From contig NZ_JBBMFC010000012.1 of NCBI RefSeq assembly GCF_040096225.1, positions 37,790-101,789 on the forward strand: DNA of 64,000 nucleotides, written 5' to 3'. The position numbers and the translations under genes are program-made. Positions 8,059-15,661 of the stretch are shown piece by piece. Every line of letters starts with the position of its first letter. Position 1 is the stretch's first letter. The notes beneath the pieces were generated by a model. It was not told where the DNA came from and ran no database searches. It worked only from the letters and a program-made list of their open reading frames with translations. The DNA is from Hominiventricola aquisgranensis (lineage in GTDB: Bacteria; Bacillota; Clostridia; Lachnospirales; Lachnospiraceae).

Positions 8059-8440
8059 TCAATACTTTGCATGATAATTAGAAAGTAAATTACCACACAT
8101 TTCCTTTCTTTTCATATCCTGCTTAAATTTCCTAAATTGTTTTATTGCATTTCATCCTATTTTAATTATTTTAGGAACATTTATAGAATTTGTGCCACCT
8201 TGTCTTGGTTTAAATGTGATTTTCTTAAAAGTAAGCTTTTCATTATATTTAGCAAAATATGTTGTAAACATAATATTGGGAATATTATAATTTTCCGGCA
8301 TATTGTCAATATACTTTGCTACAACTGAGCTTTTCATCAGTCGAAAAGGTGCATTTGCATCCGGCACCTTCACACCAAAATAGCATCTCAGTAAAAAGCA
8401 GACCACATGCTCTACGAATGCACGACTTTTTCCACATATC
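8059..8440 (-). pseudogene. GT2 glycosyltransferase remnant, 5' deletion plus nonsense codon
   Basis: The frame resumes immediately after the acyltransferase stop and reads GKSRAFVEHVVCFLLRCYFG then VKVPDANAPFRLM. The latter is a signature of polyprenyl-phosphate mannose/glucose synthase-like GT2 enzymes. It then continues KPRQGGTNSINVPKIIKIG before a TGA. That TGA occupies the place of a conserved tryptophan (TGG). Reading through gives NAIKQFRKFKQDM and a second TGA that touches the flippase ATG. The amino-terminal half with the donor-binding DDxS and DxD motifs is gone. A GTG at 8406 could start an 84-residue product, but it would lack the catalytic core. Confidence 0.75.
8068..8108 (-). 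repeat. Direct repeat copy B, right edge of three-gene cassette
   Basis: Counterpart of 4571-4610 in the same orientation. It lies at the start of the flippase gene, overlapping the tail of the decayed GT2 frame. The two copies bracket the flippase, fucosyltransferase and GT2 genes. Confidence 0.6.
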
Positions 8441-8445
8441 GTTTA

Positions 8446-9528
8446 TTACTTATCATTTTTCAACCTTAATTCTATGCAATCATCTAATTTGCTGATATAT
8501 CTTTCTAACTTACTATTTTGCGCTGCCTGATCCACTATTTTATCAATCAGTATACAGATCAACAGCACTACAACAGACAGTATAGTCGAAACCATTATAT
8601 ATAAAACAGGTCTTATTGTATACTGATTTATGGGGAGCCAGTCCGTCCAAAGGGAATATAATACCAACGGATGTGCTGATATCAAGTATCCGGCAAGACA
8701 ATTTTCAGCCAAAAAATTAGCTGTTTTATTTTTTATATTTTTTCCCGAAGCCTTAACAAAAACGCAAAACAGGCATACACTTTGCACTAACACAGTAACA
8801 GAATTATAAGCATAAAAATTTCCTCTGGAAGTCACTCCACCGGCAATATTCCATCTTACTATCAAATAATTAGAAGCAAAAATAGCGATGCTTGTCAAAA
8901 CATATATTCCCAGATACTCCCATGTCGGTTTCTCCATGATTTTTTGTTTATTTTTTCTAATCCAATAACCAATGATATACATCACACAAGCCCAGATAAC
9001 TCCATATCCTTGCGTTTGATCAAGAGTATATTGGACTTTGATAAATGTCTGATGCAAGCAAAAGAAAGTTACCAAAATACCAATTAGTATGTTAAGCTGC
9101 ATGGTTTTCAGTTGTTCCAAACCCTTTGCAATAAATGGTATCAACAATGCACCTACTATATATGTCTGCATATACCAATACTTTTTTGTCAAGATCGGAA
9201 GAAAATATCCAATGCAATCTTTTATCGAAAAAGAATGTACTATTATACTATACAGGATATAAATAATACCGGAATAGAATATCGTTTTCAGCCAAAGAAA
9301 AACGATCCTGCCAAAACGATAATGCGCACTGTTCATAAAATATCCAGTTAAAAGAAAAAACAAATTTACCGCGCAGACAGTAAAAGCCCCAATTCCCCAT
9401 CCAATACAGTCTAAAGCTCCCAAATAGGGTTGTTGGTTCTTAGCTGTAGCCATTACACAATGCCCCAAAATAATCATCAACATAGCAAACAATCTCATGA
9501 TTTCAAATGCACTATTTCGTTCTCTCAT
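8446..9528 (-). CDS. Acyltransferase family 3 (membrane O-acyltransferase)
   Basis: A 360-residue multi-pass membrane protein of the AT3 superfamily (OafA/WecH-like). The front end NSAFEIMRLFAMLMIILGHC supplies the conserved R and H of motif RxxA...H, and KKYWYMQTYIVGAL is the second family motif. About ten hydrophobic helices follow. It would acetylate or otherwise acylate a sugar of the polysaccharide, using acyl-CoA from the cytoplasm. This may be the remaining acylation activity now that the AlgI-type system is deleted (4296-4562). The start has the ribosome site GGACAGTAGGG. It lies 36 bases after the radical SAM gene. Confidence 0.85.
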   Translation of the reverse strand: MRERNSAFEIMRLFAMLMIILGHCVMATAKNQQPYLGALDCIGWGIGAFTVCAVNLFFLLTGYFMNSAHYRFGRIVFLWLKTIFYSGIIYILYSIIVHSFSIKDCIGYFLPILTKKYWYMQTYIVGALLIPFIAKGLEQLKTMQLNILIGILVTFFCLHQTFIKVQYTLDQTQGYGVIWACVMYIIGYWIRKNKQKIMEKPTWEYLGIYVLTSIAIFASNYLIVRWNIAGGVTSRGNFYAYNSVTVLVQSVCLFCVFVKASGKNIKNKTANFLAENCLAGYLISAHPLVLYSLWTDWLPINQYTIRPVLYIMVSTILSVVVLLICILIDKIVDQAAQNSKLERYISKLDDCIELRLKNDK

Positions 9529-9564
9529 CCCTACTGTCCTCTTTCGTTTTGCCTTTGATGTTCT

Positions 9565-10779
9565 TTACAATTTTCCTGAGTAATCCCTTTTACCGAATAT
9601 TTTCTCAGACTTCATCTGCTCTCTAATATCTGCATCCACAATTTCTTCCCCTGTCTTTCCTTGCAATTGTTCCATGCTTGCCACACTTAGTCCATTATTC
9701 ACCATTGCGTGCAAATCACAAGTACTGCATTTATCCAATGCTTCCTTAGTAACTTTTCCATCTCGGTAATCTCTGACTATTTTATTTTCATACATACTGT
9801 ACGGATGTTTTGTAAACAATGCTTTCAACTTATGCACGGCCACCCAGGCTGCAGGTCGCCATATATATTTGTGCATTGCCGGTGATACCGAACCAATCAT
9901 CCAGCAATTCCGATCACAGCGTCTTACTTTTTTCCTCACTGTTTCCGCCTGTTCGCTGTTCCACAGTTCTGTCCAGCTCTGTTTATTCAGATTTCCCATT
10001 ACTTCTTTATCCTTTGTTCCATTACATGGCATAACATCCCCATAAGGATCAATAAAGAAAGTATCAAAACTCATATCACAAGGCAACAATCTCTTCTGCC
10101 CGTAAATATAATTGATCAGTCCATGATTGAAATAGGCACGAAACCACTTTTTAGGACTATTACTTCGAAGTAATTCATTGATCAAATTTTCAAAGTTTTT
10201 TGCGACCATAGGACGGTCCTTAATAATATTTTTTGCTTCCACAAAATAAAAGCTATTATGAAGTGATGCCGTAGCGAATTCCATTTCCATTTCATCCGAG
10301 ATTTTGTAAAGCGGTACCAGATCCGATGCATTCTTGTCCTGTACGGTCATTCCGAATCCGACATCCTTCATTCCCATCTTTCTCAGGGTTTTCAGTGTCT
10401 GATAGCCCTTTTGGTATCCATCTGCCAGTCCTCTGATTTCATTATTCGTCTGCTCAAGTCCTTCTATTGAGATACGGATTCCGATATTAGGAAATTCCTT
10501 ACACAGATCCACAATTCTGTCTGTGAAAAAGCCGTTGGTAGATATCACGATTCTATCACTTTTTTTATATATTTCTCTTACGATTTCCTTCAGGTCTGTT
10601 CGGATAAAAGGCTCTCCGCCAGTGATGTTGGTAAAGTACATCTTAGGAAGCTTCTGGATTGTTTCAATAGATATTTCCTCTTCCGGTTTTGATGGTGCCT
10701 TATATCGGTTGCACATGGTACATCTTGCATTACAACGATAGGTTACAATTACTGTTCCATTGAGTTTTTTCTCTGACAT
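9565..10779 (-). CDS. Radical SAM/SPASM-type protein in polysaccharide operon
   Basis: A 404-residue radical SAM enzyme. The [4Fe-4S] motif CNARCTMC is at residues 16-23, followed by NITGGEPFIRTDL and ISTNGFFTD, the SAM-binding strands. A carboxy-terminal cysteine-rich part (DPYGDVMPCNG, RRCDRNCW, CSTCDLH) resembles an auxiliary SPASM/twitch cluster domain. It starts within the stop of the upstream GT4 gene (TAATG overlap), so it is tightly coupled to glycan assembly. Such proteins recur in Clostridial EPS loci, but I know of no established reaction. A sugar dehydrogenation or epimerisation is a guess, and no peptide precursor gene is nearby. Confidence 0.85.
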   Translation of the reverse strand: MSEKKLNGTVIVTYRCNARCTMCNRYKAPSKPEEEISIETIQKLPKMYFTNITGGEPFIRTDLKEIVREIYKKSDRIVISTNGFFTDRIVDLCKEFPNIGIRISIEGLEQTNNEIRGLADGYQKGYQTLKTLRKMGMKDVGFGMTVQDKNASDLVPLYKISDEMEMEFATASLHNSFYFVEAKNIIKDRPMVAKNFENLINELLRSNSPKKWFRAYFNHGLINYIYGQKRLLPCDMSFDTFFIDPYGDVMPCNGTKDKEVMGNLNKQSWTELWNSEQAETVRKKVRRCDRNCWMIGSVSPAMHKYIWRPAAWVAVHKLKALFTKHPYSMYENKIVRDYRDGKVTKEALDKCSTCDLHAMVNNGLSVASMEQLQGKTGEEIVDADIREQMKSEKIFGKRDYSGKL

Positions 10780-12005
10780 TATACTTCTCCGTTATATATC
10801 TTTATCAATTTACTATAATACTGATCCACCGTATCAAACTGAACTTGGGAACAATTCTCTGACATTTCACTTACTTTCGCTTCTTCATTCCACAATTCAC
10901 GAATGCAGCTGACAAGTTCCTCTACATTGCCGCTTTCGAATAACATACCCGTCCTTTGGTTCTGGATCAGTTCCGGAATGCCACCAATAGCAGCTCCGAT
11001 CACCGGTGTCCCATACATCTGGCTTTCCATGACTGAAAACGGACAATTTTCATACCACTCTGACGGATATATGGTAAAACTGGCCTGTCTTATTAAAATT
11101 TCTAATTTTTCTCCAGTCTGAAATCCTACATTTTCAATATTATTTACGGAGTTCAGTTCCGTTTCCATCGAACCGGTTCCTGCAAATATAAATCTTACTT
11201 CCGGGAGTGCTTTACATGCTTTTATAAGAGTACCGATTCCCTTTTCTTCTGAAAACCTTCCAAAATAGAGGCAATACTTATCGCTCATGTTCATTGAAGT
11301 GGTGTCCTCTTTTTCTATAGTTACTGCATCTATAAAATTATGCAGAGCAATAGTTCTCCCCTGCAATACTTTACTTTTATCCAGTTTGCTTTTCATAAAT
11401 TCCGAGCAGCAGATGATCGTATCTATATTTTTGTATGTAGCCTTCCTATTCCAAAATGTGGCTTCCAGACATCCAATCATGCTTTTTGCTTTGGAACCAT
11501 GGATGCAATTTCCCCTTACACAATTATAGTAATGCCCACCCAGACATTTTTCACAATTTTCATGTGAACGATAATTGTTCATCATATGATTGGGACATAC
11601 CAGTTGGTAGTCGTGTGCTGTATAAATGATCCGGCACTTATGTCCGGTCTGTCGACTCCACTTTTTGATTTCCAGAATAATGCTTGGAGTAAGCTGATAA
11701 TTAAAGTTATTCAAATGGCATACATCCGGCTTGAAATCATCCAGAATCAATCGTATTTTTTTCCTAGCTTCCAAAGAATAGATCGTTTTTATCGGATATA
11801 GGATCTTAGACATCTTTAATCCCTTGTGGAAATCCATATCCGAAGTATACGCATTCATGTTGTTACCAACGCATCTTCCGGTATGCTCCATACCAAAATA
11901 CTGCACCTCATGACCATGCTCTTCTAGTGCTTTTCCTAATTTAAATATATAAGTTTCACTACCGCCATTGGGATATAGGAACTTATTTATCATTAATATT
12001 TTCAT
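10779..12005 (-). CDS. Glycosyltransferase family 4 (GT-B)
   Basis: A 408-residue retaining GT-B enzyme. The amino-terminal Rossmann domain has NKFLYPNGGSETYIFKLG, with the GG-x-E acceptor-side motif. The carboxy-terminal domain has YFGRFSEEKGIGTLI, then FTIYPSEWYENCPFSVMESQ ending in the E-x7-E donor site, then GTPVIGAAIGGIPELI. A middle cysteine-rich patch (HENCEKCLGGHYYNC) is common in this subfamily and may bind a metal. The ATG at 12005 is chosen over a TTG at 12014 because AAAGGG stands nine bases before it. It acts on the cytoplasmic, lipid-linked repeat unit. It is the second gene after the promoter at 13.3 kb. Confidence 0.88.
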   Translation of the reverse strand: MKILMINKFLYPNGGSETYIFKLGKALEEHGHEVQYFGMEHTGRCVGNNMNAYTSDMDFHKGLKMSKILYPIKTIYSLEARKKIRLILDDFKPDVCHLNNFNYQLTPSIILEIKKWSRQTGHKCRIIYTAHDYQLVCPNHMMNNYRSHENCEKCLGGHYYNCVRGNCIHGSKAKSMIGCLEATFWNRKATYKNIDTIICCSEFMKSKLDKSKVLQGRTIALHNFIDAVTIEKEDTTSMNMSDKYCLYFGRFSEEKGIGTLIKACKALPEVRFIFAGTGSMETELNSVNNIENVGFQTGEKLEILIRQASFTIYPSEWYENCPFSVMESQMYGTPVIGAAIGGIPELIQNQRTGMLFESGNVEELVSCIRELWNEEAKVSEMSENCSQVQFDTVDQYYSKLIKIYNGEV

Positions 12006-12046
12006 TAATTGCAACCCTTTTACTATATCTTACTCGAGTAGTATTC

Positions 12047-13195
12047 TCACTTACAGTAAAGTTTTAATGTTTTTTGTGTTATTTCACTCCAATTATACTT
12101 CGCACAGATATATTCTGCCACACCAGCTTTATATACATGTACTATATCGAAGTTATCTGCCAGTTTTTGAAGACATTCTGCCAAAGCAATCTCGCTGTTG
12201 GTTTGAAAGGAGATTCCATGGTCACCGATCACATCTGTATTCTCCGGAATATCCGATACTAGACAGCAATTTCCATAGCTCATGGCTTCCAATAAGCTTA
12301 ACGGCATTCCTTCCAATTCACTTGGAAGCACATATACATATGCATTACTATATAATTCTTCCAGTTCCCTCCCCTGAACAAAACCGGTGAAAAGAATTCT
12401 CTCATCACCTTCAGCCAGCTGATGCAGGTATTGCACATACTCATCTGAATCACTGCTTCCGCCAGCAATTACCAGTTTTTTGTCTGTTGTAATCTTTTTA
12501 TAGGCTTCTATGAGCAGATGGATTCCCTTCTCCTTTGTAAGTCTCGACAATGCCAGAAAATATCCATCTGTTTCCAGACCATACTTTTCCTTGATCTCAT
12601 CATTGGTCTTAACTTCCGGTCGTTCCACGCCGTTAGGAATCAGTACCGTATTCCTGCCATAGGTATTCTTGAAGTATTCCTGCACTCCTCTGCTCAATAC
12701 AATGATTTCATCCGCATGCCTGACCATCATTTTTTCTCCGTAACGGATAAATTTACCTCCCAGGGTATCTTTCCAGCGAGGTCTCAAGTAATCTATTCCA
12801 TGGCAGGTACAAATGACTCTTTTTCCAAAAAGCTGCGGCATCCAGCAAAAAGCTGCCGGTCCTTCCGCATGAATATGAACTACATCATAATTTCCAAAGG
12901 TAGCCTTTATCGTAGCAAAAAAGGCAGCAGTAACCGCTGCAAGCCCTTTTTTGTCTATGGTCGGAACACTCTGTATTTTTACCTTCTGATATTCTTCACC
13001 GATTTCTTCATCATATTCTGCTCCACTTACGTGGTGGCCTCTACGATTAATTACCGTAACATCGTATCCCATCGCTGCCATTCTGGTAGTCAATTCTTCT
13101 ACTACAATTTCTACGCCACCCTCACGGCTGGGCATTCTTTTCTGTCCGAAATGTACAATCTTCAATTTTTTATCTGGCAAAGCACTTCTCTTCAT
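12047..13195 (-). CDS. Glycosyltransferase family 4, DUF1972-like
   Basis: A 382-residue GT-B enzyme of the subgroup often labelled rhamnosyl- or galactosyltransferase. It shows KIVHFGQKRMPSREGGVEIV at the start (GGVE motif), HAEGPAAFCWMPQLFGK, TCHGIDYLRPRW and, in the donor domain, LALSRLTKEKGIHLLIEAY and VYVLPSELEGMPLSLLEAMS. This is the first gene after the promoter at 13276-13304 and may add the second sugar after the initiating transferase. The ATG follows AGGAAAGTAA. The sugar specificity is not readable. Confidence 0.88.
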   Translation of the reverse strand: MKRSALPDKKLKIVHFGQKRMPSREGGVEIVVEELTTRMAAMGYDVTVINRRGHHVSGAEYDEEIGEEYQKVKIQSVPTIDKKGLAAVTAAFFATIKATFGNYDVVHIHAEGPAAFCWMPQLFGKRVICTCHGIDYLRPRWKDTLGGKFIRYGEKMMVRHADEIIVLSRGVQEYFKNTYGRNTVLIPNGVERPEVKTNDEIKEKYGLETDGYFLALSRLTKEKGIHLLIEAYKKITTDKKLVIAGGSSDSDEYVQYLHQLAEGDERILFTGFVQGRELEELYSNAYVYVLPSELEGMPLSLLEAMSYGNCCLVSDIPENTDVIGDHGISFQTNSEIALAECLQKLADNFDIVHVYKAGVAEYICAKYNWSEITQKTLKLYCK

Positions 13196-13275
13196 TTACT
13201 TTCCTATAAAAATTATATATTGTTCCAACAAAACATCTGTATCATTGAGTTGCTATAGTTCTATAAGATCGGTAC

Positions 13276-13304
13276 ATTATACCACCTTTTTCTTATATAC
13301 ACAA
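13276..13304 (-). promoter_or_regulatory. Promoter of the glycosyltransferase operon
   Basis: On the minus strand TTGTGT (13299-13304), a 17-base spacer and TATAAT (13276-13281), about 80 bases before the GT4 start at 13195. It lies between the XRE gene and the operon. A short imperfect hairpin near 13305-13325 could end the XRE transcript. Confidence 0.65.
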
Positions 13305-13359
13305 GAAACCCGTCTTTGAGTTTCCATTTTGCAAACATTCTGCAAATGATTATTTTACA

Positions 13360-14031
13360 TTATATTATATCAAAATTATTCAAATACTCAACATCATCCA
13401 ACACCGGTATCCGATCCACATTCTCCCATTTGATAATAATTGGTTTCATAACCCAGGGCAGATATTTCTTGCATATATCCTCTCTGACCAACGCAGTACC
13501 TCCATAACCAATAAACGCCGCTACATCTTCTCCACTGTTCAGCACCAGGATATCATCTTCCGTACCATCTTCCAAGATTCTCTCCGGATTCACCGGCATC
13601 AATTCCCTGATATCATCTTTTTCATCCGTAAAACCGGTCCACATGGTCATTCCGCGTAATCCATACTCTCCATCCCATGATTCTCCAAGTGTAATATAAT
13701 AATAATCTGCGTCCTTATCTATTGTATATTCTGTTTTTGCCCGATTATAATTTCCCCAGAAATCTGTTCGGAAACGTAGATTCTTTTTCTTTGAGGCTCT
13801 GGTTCTTGCTACCACTCCATTCAATTTTTCCTTACCTATAAAATAGTCTGCCGAAAAACCAAACAAATCTACCAGTTGGGTCAAAACCCGCATATCTGGT
13901 GTCGCCTCTCCTGATTCGTATCGCTGCAATGTACGTTTACTCACATCCAAAATCTCAGCTAACTGCTCTAATGTCATATTTGCATAAATTCTCAGTTCTT
14001 TTATCTGTCTTCCTATTATTTCTTTCTCCAT
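13360..14031 (-). CDS. XRE-family transcriptional regulator in EPS locus
   Basis: A 223-residue cytoplasmic DNA-binding protein. Residues 1-62 hold an XRE/Cro helix-turn-helix (IGRQIKELRIYANMTLEQLA, VSKRTLQRYESGEATPDMRV). About 160 further residues form an acidic carboxy-terminal domain that I do not recognise. The start at 14031 is preferred over an upstream ATG at 14109 because AAAGGGGCA precedes it and the family normally begins just before the helix-turn-helix. It lies between the initiating transferase (103 bases upstream) and the promoter of the remaining glycosyltransferase operon, a sensible place for a local regulator of polysaccharide expression. Target sites are not identified. Confidence 0.85.
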   Translation of the reverse strand: MEKEIIGRQIKELRIYANMTLEQLAEILDVSKRTLQRYESGEATPDMRVLTQLVDLFGFSADYFIGKEKLNGVVARTRASKKKNLRFRTDFWGNYNRAKTEYTIDKDADYYYITLGESWDGEYGLRGMTMWTGFTDEKDDIRELMPVNPERILEDGTEDDILVLNSGEDVAAFIGYGGTALVREDICKKYLPWVMKPIIIKWENVDRIPVLDDVEYLNNFDII

Positions 14032-14133
14032 TACTACATTGCCCCTTTCAGAAATGTACTTCTTATATTTAGGATTATATACCCACATCTGCATTTCTAA
14101 AATAGACAATTTTGTCCACCTGAGTTTACGATT

Positions 14134-15570
14134 TTACCTCGCACCGCTTCCTCTGAATACAACACCAATCGTCTTGAAGATGATCTTCACATCGAGAAAC
14201 AGTGACCAGTTATCAATATATTCCAGATCAAGCTTCACCACATCATCAAAGTCTGTGATGTCACTTCTGCCGCTGATCTGCCAGAGGCCTGTGATACCCG
14301 GGCGGAAGCTGATCCTTCGTTTTTGTGAATAGTTATACTGTTCGTACTCGTCCACAGTCGGCGGCCGGGTTCCCACAAGGCTCATATCGCCTTTCAGTAC
14401 ATTCCAGAACTGTGGCAGTTCATCAATGCTGGTCTTGCGAATGAAGGCTCCTACTTTCGTGATACGGGGATCATTCTCCATCTTGAACATCAGCCCATGC
14501 ATCTCGTTCTGCTTCATCAGTTCTTTCTTCCGTTCCTCTGCATCTGCATACATGGAGCGAAATTTGTAGAAGTCAAAGATTCGTCCGTTGACTCCCACCC
14601 GCTTCTGCTTAAAGATCAACGGTCCCGGAGATTCCAGCAATAAAAATGGTGCCAGTACGATTCCGACTATCAGAGTAATTGCCAGACCTGCCAGTGCTCC
14701 CACAATATCCATCAGACGCTTCAGCACCACCATTCGGTAGTCGAACAAGCGACTGGTAAATGCGACTACATGATATTGTTCCAGGTTGTCGATCCGCTTT
14801 TCTCCTGATAATCCCAGATCAAACAGATCCAGATTCAATGCCACCACGACACCCATTTTTTCAAATTCCAGAATCATTTTCTTCAGAAAATCTTCCTGCT
14901 TCTGAATGGCATCCACATGGATAAAGACTTCGTCCACCACATGGGTTGTCGCATAATCCAGATATGCCTCTTCCTCGCAGGACAACATCGGAATCTCCTG
15001 TTCCGTAAGGAATTGCTTCGTACCTTCCTGCGGTTCTCCCAGCACAACTGCTCCAACCACATGCCACAGGGTTTCCTTGGAACGCTGGAACCGCTTTACA
15101 ATGAATTCCAGCTGTTTACCATCTGACACGATCAGCAGGCTCTTTTCTTTTCCCTTCCGCCATCCAAATACGCGGCTCCAGTTGCGGATCACCAGATGCA
15201 TGATCCAGACAAGAATGGTATTGCACACAAAGAAATATCCCATCACCAGACGGGAAGTGAATATATCCGCTTTCATGCTGAAGCTTAAAAGTGTGCTTGC
15301 TGCAATCATGATCACATTATATTTCACCGAGAAGAATAGTTCTTTATAACGTCCTCTTCGAAAAAATCCATCGTATGCTTTCAGAAAATAAAATGCTGCC
15401 ACATGCAATACCAATAATACACTGATCAGTCGATCCATCTCTTCTGCAGCCATCAGAGTATGAAAAGTCCTGTACCGCAGCAAGCCCGCAATCACAAGGC
15501 TTACAAGTACCATCACAGCATCCGCCAGGCAGATACATATTTCCATTAATTGATTTCGTTTTCTATACAT
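14134..15570 (-). CDS. Initiating polyprenyl-phosphate sugar phosphotransferase
   Basis: A 478-residue WbaP/CpsE-type protein that starts the repeat unit by putting a sugar-1-phosphate on undecaprenyl phosphate. There are about four amino-terminal membrane helices, a cytoplasmic CoA-binding-like middle domain and a fifth helix (DIVGALAGLAITLIVGIVL). The conserved bacterial sugar transferase domain carries SPGPLIFKQKRVGVNGR, FDFYKFRSMYADAEERKKE, RKTSIDELPQFWNVLKGDMS and RPGITGLWQISGRS. The ATG at 15570 is chosen because CAGAGGG precedes it; a frame-extending codon at 15618 lacks one. It is the first gene of the polysaccharide locus in transcription order and follows the terminator of the 2261-residue protein gene. 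Confidence 0.92.
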   Translation of the reverse strand: MYRKRNQLMEICICLADAVMVLVSLVIAGLLRYRTFHTLMAAEEMDRLISVLLVLHVAAFYFLKAYDGFFRRGRYKELFFSVKYNVIMIAASTLLSFSMKADIFTSRLVMGYFFVCNTILVWIMHLVIRNWSRVFGWRKGKEKSLLIVSDGKQLEFIVKRFQRSKETLWHVVGAVVLGEPQEGTKQFLTEQEIPMLSCEEEAYLDYATTHVVDEVFIHVDAIQKQEDFLKKMILEFEKMGVVVALNLDLFDLGLSGEKRIDNLEQYHVVAFTSRLFDYRMVVLKRLMDIVGALAGLAITLIVGIVLAPFLLLESPGPLIFKQKRVGVNGRIFDFYKFRSMYADAEERKKELMKQNEMHGLMFKMENDPRITKVGAFIRKTSIDELPQFWNVLKGDMSLVGTRPPTVDEYEQYNYSQKRRISFRPGITGLWQISGRSDITDFDDVVKLDLEYIDNWSLFLDVKIIFKTIGVVFRGSGAR

Positions 15571-15602
15571 AATGCCCTCTGCATATTTATCAGTTTTCGT
15601 AA

Positions 15603-15641
15603 AATAAGACACTCTCATTATAGCAATGAAAGTGCCTTATT
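15603..15641 (-). terminator. Intrinsic terminator after the 2261-aa surface protein gene
   Basis: Arms 15603-15619 and 15625-15641 pair at 15 of 17 positions. On the minus strand the stem is followed by TTTTACG. It separates the surface protein gene from the polysaccharide locus. Confidence 0.75.
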
Positions 15642-15661
15642 GCAATTGGCAAATATGGTCT

